A DNA stretch of 64,000 nt from Acanthornis magna (GCA_036785705.1 JAWUZG010000056.1:18854501-18918500); one strand, 5' to 3'; shown: positions 24,201-33,997, counted from the stretch's first letter. Numbers and translations are program-made. Notes: generated by a model not told the origin, from the sequence alone.

Positions 24201-27200
24201 GAGGACTGGACCCCTCTGGGGGCTCCGTGTGACAATGACCCGGTGGTGGCGGCACTGAAGGCTCTGGCAGAGGAATGTGTCCATGGCAGGAGCTACTGCA
24301 GGCAGGTGCTGTGCCTCTACGAGCTGTCCAAGGTGAGCCCGGGGAGCAGGGCCCTGGGCAGCTGGGCAGGACCGAGGGGTGAAGGGCCCTGCAGGTGCTG
24401 CAGAGGTGCAATTCCTGACGCTGTGTGTGGGAAGAGGCCAGAGGTGTCCTGGGCACGAGGCGCTGGGATGAGCTCGATGCCCAGCCCTGCTCAGCCTGCG
24501 GCTCTGATGGCTTTTCCCACAGTGTCCCCTGCACTGTCCCCCTGCGCTTTTCCTTGGGCCGCAGGGAGCTGAGGCTCAGGGGGATTGCAGCTGCCTGGGG
24601 CTCCGAGGAGCTGTGCAGGGACAGCCTTTCCTCAGAGCAGAGCCTCTTTGTCCCCAGGGCTTTGGGCAGTGCCACTGGTGGCACTGCTGCTGTCAGGGGA
24701 CACAGCCCTGCCTTGGCAGCTGGCCTCTAGTTTTCAAATGATTCGATTTTTAGATTTTTTTAGATTTTTTTATTCCTGAACAAAACAGCAGCAGCGTGCT
24801 GAAAATGTTAGTATCATCTTTATCACAGAGGTTCTTAGATTTTCCTACAGAATTTTTTGTGCTTCAAATATTTGTACGTTGGGTTTGAGCTACTAAGAAT
24901 TATTCGTAGGCTGCCCTGTCCCTCTTATCCCATCCATATCCTACTGAACTCAACCTGGATGTCCACACTTTTGGATTAAGAGTCAATCAGTGTGGTTTTA
25001 AGGTACATTTTTAATTAATTTGTCATTTCATAAAGGTGTGTTATGTTACAGCAGAGTATTTTCAGAGCCTCACCAGCTCCCGTTCCAAACATGAAAACTA
25101 ATTTACCTTTTTCACTGAGAGTCTGTGGTGTGTGGAGAAGAGGAGAAGGAGCCTCCTAATCAAACTTGTGCAGTAAAACATAATTCTTTGTTTGGGAGGA
25201 ACTGCTCCTGTCCCTCTGTGGGTATTTGCAGTGCTGAGGTTTATCTTTGGCTCAGGAAATGATCTCTGTGCAGCTCTGGGATGTGAGGCTGCGAAAGCAG
25301 AGCCCCTCCCCGCCTGGAGCCCGGGGTTAGGGCTGTGCTGTGGCTCGGGGATGTTCTGCGATGCTCAGGGATGCTCTGCGATGCTCAGGGATGCTCGGGG
25401 ATGCTCAGGGATGTGAGGCTGTGAACGCAGAGCCCCTCCCCACCTGGAGCCCGGGGTTAGGGCTGTGCTGTGGCTCGGGGATGCTCTGTGATGCTTGGGA
25501 TGCTCAGGGATGCTCTGGGATGCTCGGAAATGCTCAGGGGTGCTCAGGGATGTGAGGCTGTGAACGCAGAGCCCCTCCCCACCTGGAGCCCGGGGTTAGG
25601 GCTGTGCTGCGGCTCAGGGATGCTCGGGGATGCTCAGAGATGCTCAGGGGTGCTCAGGGATGCTCAGGGGTGCTCAGGGATGCTCAGGGGTGCTCTGGGA
25701 TGCTCAGGAACGCTCTGGGATGCTCTGGGATGCTCAGGAACGCTCTGGGATGCTCGGGGGTGCTCGGGGATGCTCAGGGATGCTCAGGGGTGCTCAGGGA
25801 TGCTCAGGGATGCTCAGGAACGCTCTGGGATGCTCGGGGATGCTCAGGGATGCTCAGGGGTGCTCTGGGATGCTCAGGGATGCTCAGGAACGCTCTGGGA
25901 TGCTCGGGGATGCTCTAGGATGCTCAGGGGTGCTCAGGGATGCTCTGGGATGCTCAGGAACGCTCTGGGATGCTCGGGGATGCTCAGGGATGCTCGGGGA
26001 TGCTCAGGAACGCTCTGGGATGCTCAGGGATGCTCCGGGATGCTCAGGAATGCTCTGGGATGCTCGGGGATGCTCCGGGATGCTCGGGGATGCTCAGGAA
26101 CGCTCTGGGATGCTATGGGATGCTCGGGGATGCTCAGGGATGCTCAGGGGTGCTCTGGGATGCTCTGCGATGCTCTGAGTGCCCGTGTGTCCCCAGGAAC
26201 TGAGCTGCTCCTTCGCGGAGGTGTCGGCGCGGGACCCCCAGGAGGTGCTGGGGGCCATCCTGTCGTGCCGGGGGCCGGAGCGCGGCCGCAGGGCCCAGGC
26301 CTTCATCGCCTGCCAGGGGCTGCCGCCCGCGGCCGTGGCAGCGCTGCTGGCACAGCACATCGCCCACGAGCTGCTGCTGGCCTCTGCCCGCGGAAAAGGT
26401 GCGACAGCCTCGGCCTGGCCGCGCTGGCTTTTCTCGGGGTGGGATTGGTGTGCTGAGAGCGATCCTTGCGCTCCAGGGACCTGAGGAGTGTTTGGGCAGC
26501 TCTGCCCCGGGAGCACTGTGGGCCTTATGTAAAGTTTTACATGAGTGTTCATTTGTAGTTATTTCTGTGTTCAGCGTGGTGTTGCAGTAGTTAAGGTTTT
26601 ATTTTTATGGACATAAATTTAGTATTTTTTTTAAGGATTTTTAACTGTGGTCTTTGCTGCCCCACATCATCTGACTTGGGAAAGCTCGTGTGCATTCCCT
26701 GTGTAAAGAATGACCGAAGGTTTTCCCCTTTCTTTTTTCCTTTGTGAAATGAGGGAGAGCAGTAAGGTCATCCAGTAAGATTTTGTTGGACTGAACTGTC
26801 AAAAAAGTATTTTCTGATTGTTAAATTTAAGCAATAACATCCAAAGTGTCTTTAGGATTGTAGTCCCAAGTCCTTAGTCAGTCTGGATGACACCAGATTG
26901 GTTTGTTTGGGGTTTATTAACTGATAATAAAGAATAATAGTAGTTCTCCCCTGCACAATTAGTGATGACACAATTCCCTCTCTGGCCACAGGACAGAAGC
27001 AGGTTTGGAATCCTGCGGTGGAGAGCCAGGAATTCCTGCAGCTCGCCAAGCTGTGCCAGGATCACACCTTGGTTGGGATGAAGTTACTGGATAAAATCTC
27101 CTCTCTGCCCTGTGGGGAGCTGTCATGCAGTGAGTAAATGGCAAATCCTGCCTGGTGTAACCTGCGTGTGCCTAACGTGGTTAAAATCACAGCTGGAAGG

Positions 27201-30200
27201 AGAGAGGTGGTGCTGGGGGAAGGCTCTGCTGCTGATCTCAGATTTTATTTTTGGTTAGTAGAGCTGAGGATATGCACAGTAGAAAACAGTGCTGCTTAAG
27301 GGTTGGGTCAGTTTAGTTTCCAAACAAAATACAGATTTTTTTTTGTGCTAAGCAAGAGGTGGGAAATGCAGTCAGGGAGTGACTTGAGCTGTGGTGGTGG
27401 TTTGTTACAGAAGAGGCATTGGGACTTTGTTCATATTCTTCACAGAAACTGAATTTTTCAAACCCAAATGCAGAACTTGTGCCCTTCCTTTCCCAAATGC
27501 AGAGCTGGCAGGCAGTGGAGTGATGATGTGTTATACATTTGTCAGCTTTTGGTGGAGGAGGTTGGAAGTTTTGTGTTTTGTGTTTTCTCTTCTGGAGAGA
27601 GGCAATAATTCACTTGCTCAGCCCCTGAACTGAAACACCCAAGTTTTTCTGCTCCTCAGTTACAGAGCTGCTGATCCTGGCCCACAGCTGCTTCAGCCTG
27701 ACGTGTCACATGGAGGGGATCACTCGCGTGCTGCAGGCTGCGCGGCTGCTCACCGAGGAGCACCTGGCGCCCAAGGAGGAGTACGGGCTGGTGGTGAGTG
27801 TCGGGGGACAGGGGACTGTCTGGGGCTGGCTGTGCCTGTCAGGGGCTGGCTGTGCCCGTCGGGAGCTGGCTGTGCTTTCCTGGGGCTGGCTGTGCTTTCC
27901 TGGGGTTGGCTGTGCCCGTCGGGGGCTGGCTGTGCCCATTGGGGGCTGGCTGTGCCTGTCCGGGGCTGGCTGTGCCCGTCCAGGGCTGGCTGTGCCCATT
28001 GGGGGCTGGCTGTGCCCATTGGGGGCTGGCTGTGCCTGTCAGGGGCTGGCTGTGCCCGTCGGGGGCTGGCTGTGCCCGTCCGGGGCTGGCTGTGCCCGTC
28101 GGGGGCTGGCTGTGCCTGTCCGGGGCTGGCTGTGCCCGTCGGGGGCTGGCTGTGCCTGTCCGGGGCTGGCTGTGCTTTCCTGGGGCTGGCTGTGCCCGTC
28201 AGGGGCTGGCTGTGCCCGTCGGGGGCTGGCTGTGCCCGTCCGGGGCTGGCTGTGCTTTCCTGGGGCTGGCTGTGCCCGTCGGGGGCTGGCTGTGCCCGTC
28301 GGGGGCTGGCTGTGCCCGTCGGGGGCTGGCTGTGCCTGTCCGGGGCTGGCTGTGCCCGTCGGGGGCTGGCTGTGCCTGTCCGGGGCTGGCTGTGCTTTCC
28401 TGGGGCTGGCTGTGCCCATCAGGTGCTGGCTGTGCCCGTCGGGGGCTGGCTGTGTCTGTACAGGGCTGGCTGTGCCTGTCGGGAGCTGGCTGTGCCCATT
28501 GGGGGCTGGCTGTGCCCGTCGGGGGCTGGCTGTGCCTGTTGGGGGCTGGCTGTGCTTTCCTGGGGCTGGCTGTGCCCGTCCAGGGCTGGCTGTGCCCGTC
28601 CAGGGCTGGCTGTGCTTTCCTGGGGCTGGCTGTGCCTGTCAGGGGCTGGCTGTGACTGTACAGGGCTGGCTGTGCCCGTCGGGGGCTGGCTGTGTCTGTA
28701 CAGGGCTGGCTGTGCCTGTCAGGGGCTGGCTGTGCCTGTCAGGGGCTGGCTGTGCCTGTCGGGGGCTGGCTGTGCCCGCCTGGGGCTGGCTGTGCCCGTC
28801 CGGGGCTGGCTGTGCTTTCCTGGGGCTGGCTGTGCCCATCAGGTGCTGGCTGTGCCCGTCCGGGGCTGGCTGTGCCTGTCCGGGGCTGGCTGTGCCCGTC
28901 GGGGGCTGGCTGTGCCTGTTGGGGGCTGGCTGTGCCCGTCGGGGGCTGGCTGTGCCTGTTGGGGGCTGGCTGTGCCTGTCAGGGGCTGGCTGTGACTGTA
29001 CAGGGCTGGCTGTGCTTTCCTGGGGCTGGCTGTGCCCGTCCAGGGCTGGCTGTGCCCGTCCAGGGCTGGCTGTGTCTGTACAGGGCTGGCTGTGCCTGTC
29101 GGGGGCTGGCTGTGCCCGCCTGGGGCTGGCTGTGCCCGTCCGGGGCTGGCTGTGCTTTCCTGGGGCTGGCTGTGCCCATCAGGTGCTGGCTGTGCCCGTC
29201 CGGGGCTGGCTGTGACTGTACAGGGCTGGCTGTGCCCGTCGGGGGCTGGCTGTGCTTTCCTGGGGCTGGCTGTGCCCGTCCGGGGCTGGAGGTGGTGATT
29301 CGGTGGCTGGTGAAATGTGGTGCGCTGTGTCACTGGGCTGTGTCCCTGCGCTGTCACTGGGCTGTGTCCCTACACTATGTCCCTGTGCTGTGTCCCTGTG
29401 CTGTCCCTGCGCTGTGTCCCTGTGCTGTCCCTGCGCTGTGTCCCTGTGCTCTTGGGCATCTTTAATTCGTGCCGTGAAGGAACTCCAGGAGTCTGTGCCG
29501 TGCCCAATGGAATGGTGTCAGTGCTAAAAGCTTCAGTGCCTATTTTTATGTGATAAAACGGTGCCGTTTTACCTCACCATGACAAAGATGAGGTTTTGGG
29601 TGGTTTAGGAATACCCCCGTGGCTCCAGGGGAGCACAGGCCAGCCGATGTGACTCGTGTCCCTGGCCCAGCCTTGCAGCAGCTGCCCTGGGGATTGCAGG
29701 GATTGCTGCATTCCCTGGAGCTCCTCACGTGCCCTGGTGCCCACAGGTGCGTCTGCTCACGGGCATTGGCAGGTACAACGAGATGACCTACATCTTCGAG
29801 CTGCTGCACCAGAAGCACTACTTCGAGGTGCTCATGAGGAAGAAACTGGACCAGGTACGTGAGGGACAAACGTGCTGGAATTGTGTGGCTGCATCAGAAA
29901 CTGCTGTTTACACAGGGTGGAATTACCTGGGCATTTTACTTCCTGGGTGCCGGGACTGAGAGTCAAGTTCCATAGAAATAATTCTGTTATTTATATTATA
30001 TATATATATCTATATATCTATATATCTGTAGATATATATTTATATTTATATTTATATTTATATTTATATTTATATCTATATTTATATTTATCTAATATAT
30101 ATTATATATTATTTATATATAAAAATTCATTTTTAATATTTATATATATATATAAAAGAAATTATTTTCATTTTAGTTGAACCACTTTTTTCCAATTAGT

Positions 30201-33200
30201 TCAGGGCTACAACGAGAGCAGCGTCGAAACTTAAACTTGGCACTGTCAGAGTTTTCATGTCCTGCTTTGTTTTTATTTCCCATTAAAGTTTCATGGGCGT
30301 TTTAAAAATCATAAATATTCATAGCTTTGTTTAAAATCAATAAATTAAGCAATAGAAAATGTCACATTTTGACATTTTTAAGGTGCTGGATTTTCACACC
30401 CAGTTGAGCCCAGGTGTGATGCTGCCCTTGGGTTTTAGGGTGTAACGATCACTTTTTGGAAAGTGGTGCCAGCGTGGCCTGTGGGTGCGGGAGGTGGCAC
30501 CGGCAGGCCCTCAGTGTGCCCTCTGTGCCCAGAGCGGGACACTGAAGGCGGCGCTGCTGGACTACACCAAGCGCTGCCGGCCCGGGGACAGCGAGAAGCA
30601 CAACATGATCGCCCTGTGCTTCAGCATGTGCAGGGAGATCGGCCAGAACCACGAGGCTGCTGCCTGCACCCAGCTCAAGCTCATCGAGTGCCGGCCCTGG
30701 GGTGAGCGGGGCAGGGGCAGGGAGGGGAGGGGAGGTGCCTTGTCTGTGTCCTGGCACCCCTGGAACCACCACTGCCTGCGTGCCAGGCTCGTGCCCTCAG
30801 CAATGCCCCAGGTGCTTCCGAAGGGCTGAGAGTTTGGCTCTTTCCATGTCATGTTCTGTGGTTCCTCACGTGCAGCAGCCAGGGACACAGCCAGGGACAC
30901 AGGCAGGTTTGGGGATGTGACGCAGTGGCTTTGCAGGGGTTGTGTCTGGGCAAGGTGTGAGCCCTGCGGGGTGAGCTCTGCTCTGGGGTGAGCTCTGCTC
31001 TGGGGTGAGCTCTGCTCTGGGGTGAGCCCTGCAGGGTGAGCTCTGCTCTGGGGTGAGCTCTGCTCTGGGGTGAGCTCTGCTCTGGGGTGAGCCCTGCAGG
31101 GTGAGCTCTGCTCTGGGGTGAGCTCTGCTCTGGAGTGAGCTCTGCTCTGGAGTGAGCTCTGCTCTGGAGTGAGCTCTGCTCTGGGGTGAGCTCTGCTCTG
31201 GAGTGAGCTCTGCTCTGGGGTGAGCTCTGCTCTGGGGTGAGCCCTGCAGGGTGAGCTCTGCTCTGGGGTGAGCTCTGCCCTGGGGTGAGCTCTGCTCTGG
31301 GGTGAGCTCTGCTCTGGGTGAGCTCTGCTCTGGGGTGAGCTCTGCTCTGGGGGAGCTCTGCTCTGGGGTGAGCTCTGCTCTGGGGGAGCTCTGCTTTGGG
31401 GTGAGCTCTGCTCTGGGGTGAGCCCTGCAGGGTGAGCTCTGCTCTGGGGTGAGCTCTGCTCTGGGGGAGCTCTGCTCTGGGGTGAGCTCTGCTTTGGGGT
31501 GAGCTCTGCTCTGGAGTGAGCTCTGCTCTGGGGTGAGCTCTGCCCTGGGGGAGCTCTGCTCTGGGGTGAGCTCTGCTCTGGGGGAGCTGCTGTGGCACCG
31601 GGGACAGCCACTGCTGCGAGAGCAGCTCCAGCAGGAGCTGTGCCAAGAGATTTCTGAGCGCATCTGCCACTGCCAGTGCTGGGATCTGCACAAATGTGTG
31701 CTTGGGGTTTCTTTCTGGTCTTCAATCATTTGACCAGGCTCCAGCAACGGCTTTGATCCATTAACTGAACAGGCAGTGTGTTTCTTCCTGCTTTTTTAGT
31801 AAAAAAAATTGGTTTAGTCTGTTGGTGCTTTCCGGGACAACACCAGGGACAGACTTGGCACCAGGGGGCTTTTTGTAACTTAGTCACCTTTAAAAATAAT
31901 TGGTTATTCCTTTTTTTTCCCTGTTTCAGAGGAGTCTCTTCAGGACATTGCAAATTTAAAGAAGCTGCTGCTGAAAGCTCTGACTCTCTTCATTGATGCA
32001 GCAGAAAGTTACTCCAAGGTAAAGTGAGATGGAATGGAATGACTTGTGTGCAGCACTGGGAGCCCAGGAGGAGTGGGCTGGGCTGGGAGAACACACGGAG
32101 CAGCCCCGGGAGGCTGTGCAGGGTCCTGGCAGGAGTCTCTGTCTCTGCAGCCCAGTAGGACCAGTAGCACCAGTACCGAGTGTGCCGTGCTGGCTCCTGC
32201 TCAGGCTTGAGCCCCTGGGGTTACAGGTGGGCTCCCCACTCCCAGAGCAGGGCCCACGAGCTACATTAGCAAAGATGGAACAAGTAAGGTGTTTAAAACC
32301 AGGCATAGTTATAATGGAAGTATTTGTGGGAACAAAGCTTTGTTTAACACTCGTGGACTATAATGACTGTGAAGGCTCAGCTCTGAGCTCCTCAGGGCTG
32401 CTCTCGGATGGCCCAAGGAAGCTCCCCTGTCTGTTCCAGGACTCGTGTGTGCGGCAGGCGCTGCGCTGCCGCCGCCTGACGCGGCTCATCACGCTCCAGC
32501 TGCACTTCCTGGGCTCGGGGCAGAGCACGAGGATCATCAACCTGGGCAGGCAGGACCTGCCCGCTGCCATCCTGGCCTTGCCCAGGTTCTACCAGGTGAG
32601 CTGGGCTCCCTCAGGGCCCTTCTGTCGGGAGCTGACTTTGTCACAGCAGTGCCCGAGCGCTCGGCTCCTTCCCGTGGCCTCCACGTCCTGTGACTTGTTC
32701 CAACTTCATATCCCGTGCTATACAAGGGATGGAGGGACAGGATAAGGGGCAATGGTTTCCCACTGCCAGAGGGCAGGGATAGATGGGATATTGGGAGCGA
32801 ATTCTTCCCTCTGAGGGGGTGAGGCCCTGGCACAGTGCCCGGAGAAGCTGTGGCTGCCCCTGGATCCCTGGCAGGGTCCAAGGCCAGGCTGGATGAGGCT
32901 CGGAGCAGCCTGGGATCATGGAAGGGATCCTTGTTTGGGGGCTGGGAAGGTTACTCACAGCACTTTGTTACCCTGTATTTCTCTGCACCACAGCTGCTCT
33001 CAGTTACAGCAGCAAGGGATGGGTCAGACAAGATCTGCAGTGCTGAGTTCCCTGTGGAATGTTCTGTGCAATTCCCTGTTCTGCTCTCCCTGCAGGCAGC
33101 CATCGTGGCCGAGGCCTACGAGTTCCTGCCCGACTGGGCTGAGGTCCTGTTCCAGCAGGTGATCACCAGGGGGGACTTCGTGTACCTGGAGGAGTTCAAG

Positions 33201-33997
33201 CAGCAGCGGCCGCTGCGGCCCGGCCTGTTCGAGGAGGTGGCCAAGAAGTGAGTGAGGTTCCGGGGGCAAACTGCAGCTTTCCCTGCACAGACTCCTTGAG
33301 AGGGGCAGGGGGAAATGTTAGACTGTTAAACCTGTTCCGGGGTAAGCTCTCATAGACAGGGACTTGAGACAGAATTCCAGAATGCCAGAATGCTTTGGGT
33401 GGGAAGGGACTTAAAGCCCATCCAGTGCCACCCCATCCATGGGCAGGGACACCTTCACTGTCCCAGGCTGCTCCAAGCCCTGCCCAGCCTGGCCTGGGAC
33501 ACTGCCAGGGATCCAGGGGCAGCCACAGCCTCTCTGGGCACCTGTGCCAGGACCTGCCACCCGCACGGGGAAGGATTTGTTGGTAGGTTTGGTTCCTGAG
33601 CACAGCGTGGAAGTAGCTCTGATCCAGCCTTGTTGAGCTGGACAAGCAGGGAGCTCAGGGCTGGGCGGAGTAAATCTTCAAACTAAACAACCAGGAGATC
33701 CAAATGTAGGTGTTGAGCACAACCTCTTGTTGAAAATGTAGTTCTTGCAGGCCCCGAGCAAGAGTCTCAGGGCCTGGGAAGCTTTTGTGTCTCAGTTCCA
33801 CGTGCAATTGTTGCAGGGTCAAACAACATCCCCCTGCTGATGCTGCCCTGCGGAACCTGAAGCGGTTCCTCACCCACTGCGAGGACATTTACACCTACTA
33901 CAGGCTGGCCTATGACCACAAGTTCTATGACGTGGTGAACTCGCTGCTGAAGGACCCTCAGACCGGCTGCTGCCTCAACGACCTCTTGGCCAACTGA
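2..33997 (+). CDS. SPG11: Spatacsin, 40 coding exons, N terminus cut by window edge
   Basis: Spatacsin acts with spastizin (ZFYVE26) and the AP-5 adaptor on late endosomes and lysosomes, in lysosome reformation; human loss causes spastic paraplegia 11. Exons: 2-186, 1121-1299, 2069-2296, 2801-2987, 3549-3686, 4251-4717, 5236-5381, 6064-6190, 6275-6430, 6981-7159, 7304-7480, 7984-8055, 8404-8531, 9564-9715, 10345-10552, 11102-11305, 11970-12076, 12868-13013, 14514-14675, 15136-15202, 16949-17114, 18050-18255, 18775-18883, 19213-19372, 19831-20058, 20239-20439, 20767-20874, 21439-21595, 21708-21922, 22351-23419, 24190-24332, 26197-26398, 26992-27129, 27660-27793, 29747-29854, 30533-30701, 31930-32018, 32440-32595, 33096-33247, 33817-33997. 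They total 7,506 nt, 2,501 residues, with all phases consistent. Landmarks include [17 protein letters not shown] (exon 17), [12 protein letters not shown] (exon 34) and KDPQTGCCL before the stop. About 25 N-terminal residues are missing. The length exceeds the human 2,443 mainly because of a coding repeat in exon 30. The exon 3 start and the exon 14 acceptor are the least certain junctions. Confidence 0.97.
532..690 (-). mobile_element. CR1 LINE 3' fragment, SPG11 intron 1
   Basis: Diverged CR1 tail in antisense, recognised by the order of its blocks: GGGAGGGACC, then CCATGGCAGGGACAC, then CTCCAAGCCC and a TTCCAGGGATGG-like block. It is old and has lost its terminal octamer repeats. Confidence 0.7.
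2578..2662. repeat. Short tandem repeat, about 20 bp x 4, SPG11 intron 3
   Basis: Four near-identical copies of a unit reading CTGCTGGATTTAACCTGTTC, the last two slightly shortened. It lies about 140 bp upstream of exon 4. Confidence 0.85.
4714..5113 (+). repeat. Tandem repeat of 103-104 bp, four copies, carrying the exon 6 donor
   Basis: The string ACAGGTGAGG of the exon 6 donor recurs at 4714, 4818, 4921 and 5024. Each copy is followed by the same roughly 95 bp of intron 6. The first copy spans the real exon-intron junction (exon ends at 4717). Copies 2-4 are nearly identical, which indicates recent duplication. The upstream context in copies 2-4 is AATGCTGACAG|GTGAGG, so all keep a good donor consensus. 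Confidence 0.92.
6598..6780. repeat. Tandem duplication of about 95 bp, SPG11 intron 9
   Basis: Two adjacent copies begin with GACTAATAATTGGTTGGATT at about 6598 and 6693. Both continue through TCATTTACTGAGGG and AGTGAGGGCA to AGGGAGCTCTG-like ends. A few substitutions separate them. Confidence 0.85.
7556..7740. repeat. Tandem duplication of about 92 bp, SPG11 intron 11
   Basis: Two copies begin with ATTGATTGCACCAGGAGCAG at about 7560 and 7652 and end with GGGAGCCTGTGCTGGGTGC. They differ at only a few positions. Confidence 0.88.
9112..9608 (+). repeat. Tandem repeat of 69-73 bp, seven copies, spanning the intron 13/exon 14 acceptor
   Basis: Each unit contains a full acceptor, CACCCTTTGCAG, followed by C TGG AGG AGG-type exon sequence, then GAGCTGTCCCCAGCCCTGGG and a GTGACCCTAAAGCCCC linker. 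The acceptor AG ends at 9142, 9212, 9281, 9351, 9421 (with an overlapping AG at 9424), 9494 and 9563. Translated from the acceptor, the unit gives W-R-R-E-Q-E-L. This matches the conserved first residues of vertebrate exon 14 (human W-I-K-E-Q-D-F). The duplicated DNA is therefore exon start plus splice site, not simple intron. Confidence 0.93.
9564..9715 (+). other. SPG11: SPG11 exon 14, amplified acceptor and GC donor
   Basis: The exon is taken from the last acceptor copy. It reads [10 protein letters not shown] and later [13 protein letters not shown], the latter well conserved. The last copy carries extra codons (W-S-S) not seen in the other copies. If the acceptor at 9494 were used instead, 23 codons would be added in frame. 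Copies further upstream are out of frame or run into TGA at 9388. The 5' splice site is AAG|GCAAGT at 9716, a GC-AG intron; the GC donor gives the correct phase into exon 15. Confidence 0.8.
10010..10265 (+). mobile_element. CR1 LINE 3' end, SPG11 intron 14
   Basis: Sense-orientation CR1 tail. In order it contains CCCACTGCCAGAGGGCAGGG, GATGGGATATTGGGA, CAGGTGCCCAGAGAAGCTGT and GGTCCCTCCCAACCCACACC. It lacks a clear terminal octamer array and stops about 80 bp before exon 15. Confidence 0.88.
10627..10690. repeat. ATT/GTT trinucleotide microsatellite, SPG11 intron 15
   Basis: Compound microsatellite of ATT triplets, then five or so GTT triplets, then ATT again. Confidence 0.9.
13020..14198. 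repeat. C-rich minisatellite of about 15 bp, 1.2 kb, SPG11 intron 18
   Basis: About 80 copies of CCCCCTGTCCCTCTG with variants such as CCCCCTGTCCCTCTT. The array starts about 7 bases after the exon 18 donor (exon ends 13013). It is pyrimidine-rich on the coding strand. The complementary strand has dense GGGGG runs. Long open frames on both strands here (up to 504 codons) come from the near absence of A and T and are not genes. Confidence 0.96.
14985..15125. repeat. AT-rich low-complexity tract, SPG11 intron 19
   Basis: Irregular TTTTATTTT and ATATTTA runs immediately upstream of the exon 20 acceptor at 15135. There is no other recognisable content. Confidence 0.75.
15536..16917. repeat. Minisatellite of 57-60 bp, about 23 copies, SPG11 intron 20
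   Basis: The unit contains TTTGTGACCAAAGGCCATTT, CTGGTGCTCGGTTCAGCCG and GTGTGTGATTCTCACAC. Most copies are 60 bp; a few are 57 bp. Variants alternate (CACACTCTGATTTGTG against CGTGCCCCAATTTGTG), hinting at higher-order groups. GTGTG...CACAC in each unit can pair as a small hairpin. The array ends about 30 bp before the exon 21 acceptor. Units divisible by three and free of stops give spurious ORFs on both strands. Confidence 0.97.
22180..22245 (+). mobile_element. Short CR1 3' terminus, SPG11 intron 29
   Basis: Only the last 60 or so bases of CR1 remain: GATGATTTTTAAGGTCCCTT, then CCAACCCAAACCAGTTCTGT. It lies about 100 bp upstream of exon 30. Confidence 0.72.
22351..23419 (+). other. SPG11: SPG11 exon 30, the largest exon, expanded by a coding repeat
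   Basis: The exon begins V-L-R-D-L after TTTTACAG and ends at a GTGAGT donor (23420). It is colinear with vertebrate spatacsin through [35 protein letters not shown] and [12 protein letters not shown]. It then enters a tandem repeat where the human protein has a short acidic linker. The phase (1,069 nt, remainder 1) is correct into exon 31, so the repeat has not broken the frame. Confidence 0.95.
23047..23385 (+). repeat. In-frame coding minisatellite, 15 bp x 22, spatacsin exon 30
   Basis: There are 22 full copies plus a partial copy of GGGACAGCCACCRYG. They encode G-T-A-T-X (X mostly A, M or T; a few G-T-A-A-X), 113 residues in all. There are no indels that change the frame. Most changes fall at the fourth and fifth codons. 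The segment sits between the conserved L-A-A-A-E and the exon 31 block, at about residues 1888-2000 of the translation from base 2. Long ORFs on the opposite strand are shadows. Confidence 0.96.
25280..26178. repeat. 10-bp GGGATGCTCA minisatellite with higher-order units, SPG11 intron 31
   Basis: The right part (25,620-26,178) is an almost pure array of GGGATGCTCA variants. The left part holds three copies (about 25,280, 25,409 and 25,549) of a longer unit containing GATGTGAGGCTGTGAACGCA and GGAGCCCGGGGTTAGGGCTG, separated by short runs of the 10-mer. The array ends about 18 bp before the exon 32 acceptor. Confidence 0.95.
27815..29290. repeat. 20-bp GGGGCTGGCTGTGCCCGTCG minisatellite, SPG11 intron 34
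   Basis: About 73 copies beginning roughly 25 bp after the exon 34 donor (exon ends 27793). Variants such as GTGCTTTCCT and GTGCCTGTCC recur in blocks, suggesting segmental duplication within the array. All three + frames and some - frames stay open for hundreds of codons. This is repeat translation, not protein. Confidence 0.97.
29310..29452. repeat. Irregular GTGTCCCTGYGCT tandem repeat, SPG11 intron 34
   Basis: A second array directly follows the 20-bp array. Units of about 13-23 bp alternate between TGTGTCCCTG and TGTCACTGGGC, then TGTCCCTGCGC. Confidence 0.85.
29985..30165. repeat. TATATT microsatellite, SPG11 intron 35
   Basis: Compound TA, TATC and TATATT repeats with ATTTATATTT runs. 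Otherwise featureless. Confidence 0.9.
30960..31588 (+). repeat. 17-bp GGGGTGAGCTCTGCTCT minisatellite, SPG11 intron 36
   Basis: About 37 copies, with regular variants (GGGGTGAGCCCTGCAG, GGGGGAGCTCTGCTCT). Most units contain GGTGAGC, a good 5' splice-site match. The exon 36 donor itself reads CCTGGG|GTGAGC (exon ends 30701), so the array resembles the true donor 250 bp downstream of it. Confidence 0.95.
32715..32930 (+). mobile_element. CR1 LINE 3' end, sense, SPG11 intron 38
   Basis: Contains CCCACTGCCAGAGGGCAGGG, GATGGGATATTGGGA, GAAGCTGTGGCTGCCCCTGG and a GCTCGGAGCAGCCTGGGA block. Truncated before the terminal repeats. It lies upstream of exon 39 and opposite in orientation to the copy at 33,370. 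Confidence 0.88.
33370..33585 (-). mobile_element. CR1 LINE 3' end, antisense, SPG11 intron 39
   Basis: Starts with the reversed terminal octamer remnants (GAATTCCAGAATGCCAGAAT), then TTTGGGTGGGAAGGGACTTA, GCTGCTCCAAGCCCTGCCCA and GGGATCCAGGGGCAGCCACA. Inverted relative to the copy at 32,715, with exon 39 between them. Confidence 0.9.
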
